Shown here one piece after another: positions 36,766 through 46,259 of a stretch of 64,000 bases of DNA (within the stretch, counting starts at the first letter, position 1; each line of letters begins with the position of its first letter). Made by a program: the position numbers and the translations under genes. Origin of the DNA: Elephas maximus indicus. Taxonomy: Eukaryota; Chordata; Mammalia; Proboscidea; Elephantidae. The stretch is taken from the NCBI RefSeq assembly GCF_024166365.1, contig NC_064820.1:57079501-57143500 (forward strand), given 5' to 3'. Under the pieces are notes generated by a model. It made no database searches and had not been told where the DNA came from. It was given only the letters and a program-made list of their open reading frames with translations.

Positions 36766-37346
36766 AAAGCTGGCACACAGAGCCAGGCATTTGAGAGAAA
36801 GGAGGAGGTGGTGAGAGGCAGGGAGGAAACAAAAAGAAGGTAAAAAAAGCAACACCAGCAACAAATAAATGGCACTTATGAAGCTGGCCAGTGTGGGTGG
36901 GGTGAACCCAAGCAGCACAGACCCTGCTTTTCTTGATTGGCTGAGTAACCACAGTCAGCTGGGAAGTGGCAGAGGTCAAGCAGCAGGAAGGAGAAGTAAT
37001 AGGGATGGGGAAGCATATATTGCTGGTTACTGGGTGCTCTGTCTCCTGCTGGGAGCTCCATGACACTGCTTTCCCATATTCCTTGTCCTTCGATCTCCAA
37101 CAGAAGTCCAAGATAGCTTATTTGTGCTGTGTTAGGTGATGGGGGACCTCTGCAAGTATCTCTCCTTCCTCTCTGTTCTCAGTTTCTTATTCCATTTGGT
37201 GCTTGGCTGAGTTCTTTATCTCTTCATTTGATGTTTAGGGTTCCAGGATTACGTTTGTCTCTGTTTTACTTAGTTATTTGGGTCTTTCCCATGGAGGGAC
37301 GACATGGTGCTTCTGTCTATAGCACCATGTTGGCTCCACGCCTCCT

Positions 37347-37449
37347 CTTTTAACTTTCTTGACAGTGTCCTTTGAAACACAAAAGTTTTTAATTTTGATA
37401 AAGTCCAATTTATTGATTTTTCTTTTGGTTGATTGTGATTTAGGTGCCC
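37347..37449 (-). mobile_element. Old L1, antisense (part 3)
   Basis: 'aactttcttgacagtgtcct' and 'aagtttttaattttgataaa' resume the old L1 right after the 5' end of the full-length L1. Confidence 0.8.
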
Positions 37450-37462
37450 TATCTAAGAAATC

Positions 37463-37671
37463 CTGGTGGCACTAATCGTTAAGAGCTACTAATCAACAAA
37501 AAAAAAAAAAAAAAAAAATTTTTTTTTTTTTTTTTTTTTTAATCAAAAGGTTGGCAGTTTGAATCCACCAAGCGCTCCTTGGAAACCCTGTGGGGCAGTT
37601 CTATTCTGTCCTTTAGCATCACTATGAGTCAGAATCGACTTGACAGCAACAGGTTTGGTTTTGGGTTTTCA
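37463..37671 (+). mobile_element. AfroSINE with an internal A/T palindrome, with TSD
   Basis: A short-type AfroSINE whose 5' part is split by A21 then T22 (37498-37540). Without that block the SINE reads normally ('ctggtggcactaatcgttaa' ... 'aaaaggttggcagtttgaat'). A 13-bp duplication (tatctaagaaatc at 37450-37462; tatctgagaaatc at 37672-37684, one mismatch) flanks the whole unit. Confidence 0.85.
37498..37540. repeat. Perfect poly(A)/poly(T) palindrome
   Basis: 21 A followed by 22 T, self-complementary over its whole length. The motif aatcaa occurs on both sides (37491-37496 and 37541-37546). Confidence 0.9.
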
Positions 37672-37684
37672 TATCTGAGAAATC

Positions 37685-38205
37685 ATTGCCTAATTTAAGG
37701 TCATGCAGATTTACACCTAAGTTTTAATCTAAGAGTTTTATAGTTTTATCGCTTACATTTTGGTCTTTAATCCATTTTGAGTTAATTTTTGTATGTGGTG
37801 TGAGGTAGGAGTCCAAATTCATTATTTTGCATGTAAATGTCCAGTTTTCTGCATCCTCTGTTGAACTGAATCGTCCTGGCACTCCTGTAAAAATCAATTA
37901 CCCATAAATTCATCAGTTTATTACTCAACTCTCAGTTCTATTCTATTTCAGTTAGTCTGAAATCAGGAAGTATGAGCCATCTAAACTTGTTCTTCTTTTT
38001 CAAGATTGTTTTGGCTACTCTGCAGCCACTGAATTTCCATATACGTTTTAGGATCAACTTGTCAATTGTTTTGCAAAAAAAATCCAGCTGGGATTTTAAT
38101 AATGATTATGTTCAATCTATACATCATTTTGGGACACATTGCTATATTAAGTCTTCCAAATCTATGAACACAGGATGTTTTCCACTTATTTAGGTTTCCT
38201 TTAAT
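37685..38205 (-). mobile_element. Old L1, antisense ORF2 (part 4)
   Basis: 'aatccattttgagttaattt', 'gttttggctactctgcagcc', 'ccaaatctatgaacacagg' are antisense ORF2 text. Ends at an AfroSINE. Confidence 0.85.
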
Positions 38206-38361
38206 GCCTTTGGAGCCCTGGTGGCACAGTGATTAAGAGCTCGGCTGCTATCCAAAAGGCAGGCAGTTTGAATCCATCAGCCACTCCTTGGAAACCCTAT
38301 GGGGCAGTTCTACTCTGTCTTACAGGGTTACTGAGTCAGAATTGACCCGACAACAGTGGGT
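38206..38361 (+). mobile_element. AfroSINE, short type, in old L1
   Basis: 'ggagccctggtggcacagtg' to 'gacccgacaacagtgggttt'. No target duplication is readable; a copied L1 segment sits at its right edge (see findings). Confidence 0.85.
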
Positions 38362-39835
38362 TTACTGATTTTAGTAATTTGAGTCTTCTTTATTTATTTT
38401 TTTGTTTATTATAGGTGGAATTATTTTATTAATTTCCTTTTCAGATTGTTCTTGGATCCTGCAAACTTGCTGAACTTGCTTATTAGCACTAATAATTTTT
38501 CGTAGCTTCCTTAGGAATTTTTATACAAGATCATGCTGTCTTATCAATAAGAATACTTCTTCCTTTCCAATTCAGATGCTTTGCATTTCTTTTTCTTACC
38601 TAATTACCCTGTTTAGACCCTCCAGTACAATGTTGAATAGAAGTGGCAAGAGCAAACATCCTTGTCTTTTTTCCTGATATTAGGGGGAAAGGTTTCACTT
38701 TTCACCATTAAGAATGATGCTGTGGGTTTTTCACAGATGCTCTTTATCAAGCTGAGGAAATTCCTTTCTATTTCTACTTTGTTAACATATTTTTTTAAAT
38801 CATGATAGGGTGTTGGATTTGTCAAATGCTTTTTCTGCATCTATTGCAATGATCATGTGGTTTTTGCTCTTTGTTCAATTAGTTTGATTTTCTTATGTTG
38901 AATATTTTGCTTATTGTAACTTGGAATATGTTTGAATATAGAAACTATTAAAATGTGAGCTATATATAATTAACTGTATGTCATTTTTACATTTATAAGA
39001 GCTGTAGTCATGCCAGATAGGAAGAATATGAAAAGAATACAGCATTCCATCTGCTTGAATCAATTATTGATTGATTTTCATATGCTGAACCGACCTTGCA
39101 TTCCTGGGATAAATCCCACTTGGTCATGGTGTAAAATCTTTATTTGTTGCTGGATTTGGCTTGCTAGTATTTTGTTGAGGATTTTTGAATTTATATTCAT
39201 TAGGGATATTGGTCTGTAGTTTTCTTGTGCTGTCTTTATCTGGTTTTGGTATCAGAGTAATACTGGCCTCATGGAATGAGTTGAGAAGAATTCCTCCCTC
39301 TTCTATTTTTCAGAAGAGTTTGTGAAGGATTAGTGTTAACTTTTCTTTAAATATTTGGTAGAATTCATGAGCGAAGCCATCTGGTTCTGGGCTTTACTTT
39401 GTGGGAAGCGTTTTGATTACAAACTCTATTACTTCTTATAGGTCTATGCTGATTTTATACTTTTTCTTGAGTCAGTTTCGGTAGCGTGTCTTTCTAGGAA
39501 TTTGCCCATTTCATCTAGGTTATCTAATCCATTGGCATACATTTGTTCATTCTGTTCCCTTAAAATCTTTTTTTTTTCCATAAGGTTGGTAGTAATGTCC
39601 CTGTTTTCATTACTGATTTTAGTAATTTGAGTCTTCTTTATTCATTTTTTTGTTTATCTGTTGGATTAAAGGTTTGTGAATTTTGTTGATCTTTTCAAAG
39701 TACCAACTTTTAGATTCATTATTTTTTTCTATTGTTTTTCTATATAATTTATTTACAGTCTAAGCTTTATTATTACTTTCCTTCTGCTTGTTTTGGGTTC
39801 AGTTTGTTCTTCTTTTTCTAGTATTTTTAAGGCAC
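38362..39835 (-). mobile_element. Old L1, antisense ORF2 (part 5), with templated insertions
   Basis: Antisense ORF2 through RT ('cctccagtacaatgttgaat', 'catcctggtcttt'-like text) and upstream to 'aggcacaaaagac', where the 5'-truncated copy ends near 39835. Two departures from L1 order: a 47-bp copy at 38362-38408 of downstream L1 text (39610-39656), and a 160-bp non-L1 block at 38903-39065 flanked by a near-repeat of L1 text (tgattttcttatgttgaa / tgattttcatatgctgaa). Confidence 0.8.
38903..39065. repeat. Inverted repeat, arm 1 (inside L1)
   Basis: Includes 'gtaacttggaatatgtttga', 'ctattaaaatgtgagctata' and 'gtcatgccagataggaagaa'. It is the reverse complement, with about 10-15% differences by eye, of 39932-40095. 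It is not L1 sequence and interrupts the L1. Confidence 0.85.
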
Positions 39836-39931
39836 AAAAGACATTTAATCCTAATAGCAACAGAATGGCATTCTACTGGTTCTTTCATCTGCATATATAG
39901 AATACTGTTTTAATCTCTTTCACTTTGTGGA

Positions 39932-40095
39932 TTGATTCAAATGGATGGAGTTCTGTATTCTTTTCGTATTCTTCCTATCTGGCATGACTAGAGCTCTTAT
40001 AAATGTAAAAATAACATCCAATGGATTATGTATAGCTCACATTTTAATAGCTTCTATATTCAAACATATTCCAAGTTACAATAATCAAAACATTA
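39932..40095. repeat. Inverted repeat, arm 2 (in flank)
   Basis: Includes 'ttcttcctatctggcatgac', 'tatagctcacattttaatag' and 'tcaaacatattccaagttac', the reverse complement of arm 1. It lies outside the L1, about 100 bp beyond its 5' truncation point, and is the likely source copy. Confidence 0.85.
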
Positions 40096-41985
40096 AACAA
40101 TCTTTTAAAAACCTGTTTTAGGGAAAGAAGTTTGCACCTTACTTTTCTCCTCCCTACATGTATTTTTTTTTTTTTTTTCATGTATTCAAACAATTTCATA
40201 TTTTGGAACTTGTTAGTTTAAACACCCCATTTCAGGCACCAAATTATGTATGTCTGAGAAGGCCTGTGTCTGAAAGAAACAGAATGTCTCATTCAAACTG
40301 GACTAAAAATATGAAGAGAATGTATTTGTTCATCTAAGTGAAAAGTCCCCTGCTAGTATGGGCCAATTTGATTGAGACATTCATAACGTCATCAGGGCTG
40401 AGGTTCAGTTTCTTGGTAATATTCTCTGTCAAGGATAAATGCTGAAAAAATTAGCTCTGGTCGACGCTGGCAATAACCACTGGCATCTAACCACTGTGAG
40501 GGAATGAAGCTGAGAAATGAAGTCTGAGGAGAAGGAATATATGGAAGAGGAGAGAGCCAGGAGAACTGCAGAAACATAGGTCTGATGGAATCATGAACCT
40601 CCGGATCAAACTGTGCCTACAGCCACAACCTATGGGCTTTCAGTTACATGAGCAATTACTTTCTCCTTAAAGCAGTCAGTATAAGTAAGTATCGAATAAG
40701 TAATTGGTTAGGAGATTAAAATTCAATGGGGATGAAGTATTTCCTCATGTCTGTGATGAACTCCATTTTCAATTACAAGATAACTCAGATTGGATAATTA
40801 TTCTTTAATTTTTTCATGTATATCAGTCTTCAGTTCCTTGAGGGCACAGATAATGAAAAATAATTATTTTGTATTCTCTAATGTAACCAGTACAGTGTTG
40901 GACACAAAGAGAATATTTCTTTTTGATAGATTTTAAAGAGCTGAAACTATACTGATAAGGGCAAACAAATTTGTACTATATTTCATTCCATATTAATATA
41001 TTAGTAAAGGAAAGAAATTGAACATTGGAGAGAAGTTACCACTCTTCCCAATTAATCAGGCCAAGGCAGGAGGTGGAATATCATGAACAGTTTCAAAATT
41101 GTAGGTCTAATTGGCTTAAACTCTATTATACAAATGCCTACAGGCAGCTGCAATGAATCGTTTTGCAAATAGAAAAGTAAACAACCTATCATGGAAAACA
41201 GAACCACTTCAGAAATCTTAAAACCCATAGGACACTTATGTTTCGAGCTATTCCTTTAATCTGTGTCCAAAGAAAGCATCTAATTCTTATCTCAGAAAAT
41301 GGAAAGCAGCAACGAATGCAAAAAGAGAAGCACCAGTACACTTGTCTTTGCATGCAAGTGCAGGCGTCAGAGTTTTCAATAACACCTATAACATAGTCAT
41401 AAATCACAGAGGCACATCATTCTCTTCTCCCCTCCCCTTCTCTCCCTTCCCCTGTTCTCTTCTCTCTCTTTTCTGTAGTCATTTCATTCCACTCTTTCAG
41501 AAGAGCATTCATTTTTGGTACCAAGCACATTTAGGGTGTTATATTTGATTGTGTATCTTCCATATCTGATTTACTTTTATTTCAAGAAGGCAAATATTTT
41601 AAGTAAGAAGAATTCTATGAAAAACTTTTTCCTGGCAATAGACTATTGTTGTTTGAAGAGTCCCATCTATATGTATGAGAGCTAGTCAAGTATATACTAG
41701 ACAGGAAACGGAGGTAATGAGTGAAAGTACCAAATGCATATCGGAGGCAACCAATTAGCTTGTCTGAAGCACAGGCTTGTAAAGCTATCAGTAACTTATA
41801 AAACGGTCTGCTACACACGAGTAAAATGTTGTCTAAATGGTTTGCTTAACTAGATGCATTCACCATGAAATTGATTCTTTTAAGGCTTTAAAAAAAACCT
41901 TAATACTCATTAACCGCACATGTTGAGATGGTGGGTGGGTTGGAGGGAGGGCGGTTACCTAGTATTGTAAAGTGCAGGTTGAAGA
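40096..41985. other. Intron, no recognised feature
   Basis: About 1.9 kb including a T17 run near 40169. 40240-40680 might be an old LTR or DNA-element fragment but I cannot place it. A C/T-rich stretch lies at 41425-41475. Confidence 0.4.
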
Positions 41986-42050
41986 TATGAGGTTAAGGGA
42001 CATTTGATAAAATGTCCATATGTTATGAGGTTAAGGGACATTTGATAAAA
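41986..42050. repeat. Spaced direct duplication, 27 bp x 2
   Basis: tatgaggttaagggacattt and the following 7 bases occur at 41986-42012 and again at 42024-42050, identical, period 38. Confidence 0.9.
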
Positions 42051-42679
42051 CTCGTCAATTACCAACAATTGTGTCTGCCTCAGTAATTGAAATGGATTAA
42101 CATAATTAAGATTATTCCTCCTCTGTCTTGCTTAAAGTTTATATTGGGATTGGTAGATGTACTGTGAGGATCTCCCAGGGCTAAGAATTTATGGTTTTTG
42201 TTAAGGAACAGTACTGTTTTCTCACCACAGCTTATGACTGATTCTGCAAACGGCAAGCGAGGAAGAAGACCCCGAGTCTGGTATTTTTCAAGTCCAACAT
42301 TTGCCTCAGGGTGAACATCAAACTGTCCCCTGAAAACTTACTTTACTAAAACATTTGAGGTAACTTGATGTTAGCTGACACATGAACGATAATCACTGAT
42401 TCTACCTCATATTCTGAATTTCCTTAAAAAACAAAACTAAACAGTATATTTTAGAACTGGTTTTTAGCCATGTCTCATATTCAGCTTCTTCTGTTATACA
42501 AGGCTCCATGTCACAAATACACTTCAGTTGATTGCTGCCTGATCAGACAACAGGAAAATATGCTTTGATTTGGTCAGGTGAAAATACTCACCCTGCTTTT
42601 TGGATATTGGTATTCTTAATGCACCTCACTAAATCATAGTCAGTTGGCCAACTCAAGGGATTCTCTGACTCAACAAAAT
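42051..42679. other. Intron, no recognised feature
   Basis: About 630 bp without a recognised repeat or exon. Confidence 0.45.
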
Positions 42680-42753
42680 ACTCAAAAAATAAAAGATATT
42701 TAGTTCATGATTAAAGACTCAAAAAATAAAAGATATTTAGTTCATGATTAAAG
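42680..42753. repeat. Perfect tandem duplication, 37 bp x 2
   Basis: A 37-bp unit beginning actcaaaaaataaaagatat and ending catgattaaag is repeated head to tail without change (42680-42716 and 42717-42753). Confidence 0.93.
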
Positions 42754-43647
42754 AATGTTAAACACACAAAAATCTTTTCAAAAATAGTTTACATATTCAA
42801 GTTTATTTGGCTTTTGTCATGGACTATATGTCCCTTATCTCAATTTTGCAGCTGTTGGGTGTGAGAAAGCAACAGCAGTAGTAGCAAATCAAAATATTAA
42901 TATATGGAACCCAAATAAACATGTTTAATATTGGTCTTGTGGTACTATGGCAGCACTCTGTCCTAACAACGACAACATTTAGATATTGGAGCAGATTCAA
43001 ATTCTTGGGCCTTAAACAAGAGACAGACAAATATGCAAGCCACGCGTTGCTCAGCCACGAATAGAGGGTGCCAACGGCCCTATCCAGATGCAGGGATATT
43101 CAGGGGATGTTCCTGTCAGCAGTTTGTCCTCTGGCTACAGCAAGAAGCCATCATGGAAACACTGGGAGGAAAAGGAAAATCAGGAAGGCATGAAGAGATG
43201 GGGGGGGGGAGGGGGGAACAGGGGGCAGAAAAAGCAAGGGGAACAGGTAACAAACGGCCTTGTAACAAACTGCCATGTTGTTAGTCATGGAGACAGAATT
43301 TCTTTCCCTGTTGGCAATACAGCCAGGAGTCTAATACCCTGGTGACTGAGACATATGAGCTTGGAAAGAGGCTTGCAGGAAATCTGAGGAAAGAAAAAAA
43401 AAAAATTTTTGTTTTTTTTTTTTTTGAGCTGAGTGGTAATCTGTCCTGAGGAATTTTGGCCAAAAAAACCCCACACAAGACTAGCTGAACTGAGTATAAA
43501 GCCTGTGAAAGACAAGTCTGGAGAACATTACAATCATACACAAAGAGAGCACCAAAAATAAAGGTTCAAAAAGCCGTTGACTAGATTTACTACTGTATTG
43601 TTAGTCTGGCCTTGGGTCCTAGTTGTCATCCTAGAACTAGTTTAAAC
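42754..43647. other. Intron, no recognised repeat; G-rich run and A/T run inside
   Basis: About 890 bp. Contains the G-rich run at 43199-43225 and an A13...T14 run at 43390-43426. Plus-strand frames at 43033-43345 have no splice context. Confidence 0.4.
43199..43225 (+). other. G-run cluster, G-quadruplex-capable
   Basis: A run of ten or more G, one A, six G, AACA, then five G. This fits the usual quadruplex pattern of four or more G tracts with short loops. Capacity only; no function shown. Confidence 0.7.
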
Positions 43648-43882
43648 CACTGGTTCTCCATCTGGGGGGTGGGGGCAGGAAGGAAGGGATTATACCCTCC
43701 AGGGGACATTTGGCAACGTTTGAAGACAACCAATATTATCTCCAATAATGTTGAGGGGGAGATTGCTACTGGCATCTAGCGGAGGATGCTGCTAAACATC
43801 TTACAATGCACACAGGATAGCCCTCCCTCACCCCCAACAAAGAACTATCCAGCTGAAAATGTCAATAATGCCTAAATGGCAA
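43648..43882 (+). mobile_element. MER20 (hAT DNA transposon fossil)
   Basis: In order: 'cactggttctcca', 'ccaggggacatttggcaac', 'gctactggcatctagc', 'gatgctgctaaacatctta', 'caatgcacacaggatagccc', 'aaaatgtcaataatgcc'. These are the landmarks of MER20, a nonautonomous placental element. Confidence 0.88.
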
Positions 43883-44119
43883 AAATCAAAGAACAAGGCC
43901 CTGATAATGATTCAAAGTTTAGTAGCACAGATCATCAGGCTCCCCCGCTGGAATGATAATGAGATTCAGGAACTAGACTGGAAAGGTAAACCAGGAGCTA
44001 CATCAGAGAGCACTGCGTGTACTCTTCTCTGTCCTCCTTTCTTGTTCAAAGCAGATAATCAACAGATCTCAGTGGGGCCAAGTCAGAACATCAAACTGGG
44101 CTGACATGAGTGCACCGAG

Positions 44120-44300
44120 GAAATAGCCACCTTTTATTATTCATTCTATACATTCACTGTTTCAGGTTCTGGGGATATAAAGTTGGATATAACAGACAAA
44201 GTTCTGGCCATCATGGCACTTACATAGTAGCAGAAGAGACGGACAAATATCAATTAAGTAAGTGATGTCAGGTAGATGTATGTGCCGTGAAGAAAAATAC
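44120..44300 (-). mobile_element. L2-like fragment, antisense
   Basis: 'ttctggggatataaagttgg', 'gacaaagttctggccatcat', 'gagacggacaaatatcaatt' follow the order of antisense L2 text (ggggatacagcagtgaac type). Diverged. Confidence 0.5.
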
Positions 44301-44490
44301 CACAGCAATAATAACAATAACTGCTCCAAAAGAAGGACTAAGATATGATATGGATTATATATCAAGCAGTCACATATAAGAATAAATCTTTAGTTGATTT
44401 CAAAACAAAATTTCTTATAATAAAAGCTTTCTTAACCTCTACTTAATCATCTAGGATTAACTGACTCCTTTCATTGCTTTGGTACAAGAA

Positions 44491-44693
44491 ACTGATTGAT
44501 ACTACCTACACACTGTATGCCTAAGACCAGAGGATACAATACATCGCTACACTGACTAGTTCACACTGGATGATCACGAGCAAGGATACAACACACTGAC
44601 TGATGTTGCCTACATACCAAGTGGTCACGACCGGTAGATATAACACACTGACTGATGCTGCCTACACCGGGTGATCAGGACCAGTGTACTACT
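44491..44693. repeat. Diverged minisatellite, about 4 units of 44-60 bp
   Basis: Unit starts at 44491, 44551, 44595 and 44647 (actgattgatactacctaca, actgactagttcacactgga, actgactgatgttgcctaca, actgactgatgctgcctaca). Each carries a later 'tgatcacga/ggtcacgacc' block and a 'ggatacaac' block. Not part of a transposon that I recognise. Confidence 0.8.
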
Positions 44694-45546
44694 TTCCAGC
44701 ATGCCTGCTCATGTCTGCTTGTGAAAGCTGAGTTGTATGTTTTCTAACTCTTCACAGTTTTCATTAAGACAATCATACTTGTTATTATTATTTAGTAATT
44801 TAATTCAATGTGACACCAACAGATATAATATGAACTTGAAAATAGAATTTCCATGAAAAATGAAATGGAATGTGTTCAAGATTCAATAAAGGTGAGTCAT
44901 TAAAAACAAGCACTGTTGAATTAAGTTTAGATAAGATACCTATAAAGGAGTGGGAGGGAAAGGAGCAGATGCTTTCCAAGTGCCTTTAACTAATGGCTTC
45001 ATTTAAAAGAAACAGAAGCTGAAAGTCATAACATAGGTAATGGTTATGTTTTATGCAAAAAATAGAATAGAAAACTCTGATCAGTGGCCAAATACTCAGA
45101 GAAAAGGCTTTGGCTCAACATAAAAGATGAGTACCATTTATATGTCTTAAGTTAAAATAAGTTATATAGGGTATACTTTTTTAAAAAACGACTTCCCACT
45201 TTAACCATGTCTTGACTAACTGTTCTACTACCATTTCAGACCAGGCCAGATAAACGGGCTTCTATTTTTAATTTTTTTTTAACTGTAGATTTATTGCTAT
45301 AAATGTTAAATCACTTTTCATTATGCCTGAATCAAAAGCCCCCTCAGAGAAGTCATTAACACCCACTTCAGTCTGAAGTTTAGAGTGTGACACAAAAACA
45401 TATCCACCGTCAAAATCAATACTAGTGTCTATCGCCTCAAAGACTTTTGTGAAAGAAAACAGCATATAAATAAATATAATTAAAATACTCACACCCACAC
45501 TCACATACACGTATCTGCACCCCTGCAGTTTCCTGAAGAAATACTT
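44694..45546. other. Intron, no recognised feature
   Basis: About 850 bp, AT-rich. No exon or named repeat seen. Confidence 0.45.
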
Positions 45547-45664
45547 GACTGCTAACCAAAAGGTCTGCAGTTCGAATCTACCGGCCACTCCTTGGAAACC
45601 CTTTGGGGCAGTTCTACTCTGACCTATAGGGTTGCTGTGAGTCAGAATTGACTCAATGGCAATG
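45547..45664 (+). mobile_element. AfroSINE, short type, 5'-truncated
   Basis: Begins at 'gactgctaaccaaaaggtc', lacking the A box, and runs to 'gactcaatggcaatg'. No clear target duplication. Confidence 0.85.
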
Positions 45665-46075
45665 CCTATGAAGGTATGCTGTGGTTACAACTGAATGAAC
45701 ACCTGTTTTTAAACAAAGTATCCTTTAAAAATTAAACATTACATTTGTAACATATTTTTAAAATCATATTTATTCCCATTTTCCAGATCCAGAAATGGAA
45801 TCATGAGGAAATTTCACCTGAGCTTTTCTTAGCCAATTCCCTGGACTACTGTATCCCATACTTAAAGTTCTCTAGGGAATAGGCAAACTTAGCGCTTTGT
45901 AGAAAATCCTGTTTGATCTTGAAATTATTATCTGCTTTTTTCCAGCCACATGGCATGTATTTTTCCATTGGTAAAATGGCAATTCTATCATATACTTGAA
46001 AATAAAGAATATATAATAATGTCAATGCCTGACAAATGATGGTTTGTGCCAACTGTCTATTTTTACCCTGAGGTA
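45665..46075. other. Intron, no recognised feature
   Basis: About 410 bp without a recognised repeat or exon. Confidence 0.45.
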
Positions 46076-46086
46076 AGCATCAATGA

Positions 46087-46248
46087 TAACCTAGGCCCAC
46101 TGCCCTCGAGTCGATTCTGACTCATAGCGACCCTATAGGACAGAGTAGAACTGCCCCATAGAGTTTCCAAGGAGCACCTGGAGGATTCGAACTGCCGACC
46201 CTTTGGTTAGCAGCCGTAGCACTTAACCACTATGCCACTAGGGTTTCC
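46087..46248 (-). mobile_element. AfroSINE, short type, antisense, with TSD
   Basis: Complete reverse copy ('cgagtcgattctgactcata' ... 'ccactatgccactagggttt'). An 11-bp duplication agcatcaatga flanks it at 46076-46086 and 46249-46259. Confidence 0.93.
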
Positions 46249-46259
46249 AGCATCAATGA

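Larger units (their letters stand above)
29913..37346 (-). mobile_element. Full-length L1, antisense (7.4 kb)
   Basis: Runs from its poly(A) (T run at 29913) through the lineage-specific 3' UTR, ORF2, ORF1 and a 5' UTR with tandem units, to a 5' end at about 37346 that reads, on the minus strand, GGAGGCGTGGAGCCAACATG. This resembles the 5' start of mammalian L1 elements and a YY1-like site. It lies inside an older antisense L1, whose text resumes at 37347. A 222-bp L1 tail is nested in its ORF2. All frames are broken, so it is extinct. The target duplication is not clean. Confidence 0.88.

Noticed and set aside
36259..37111. Open frames of 148 and 209 codons on opposite strands
   Set aside because: They fall in the L1 5' UTR and ORF1 start, are driven by low-complexity A- and T-rich spacers, and the longer one includes homopolymeric Phe and Val runs.
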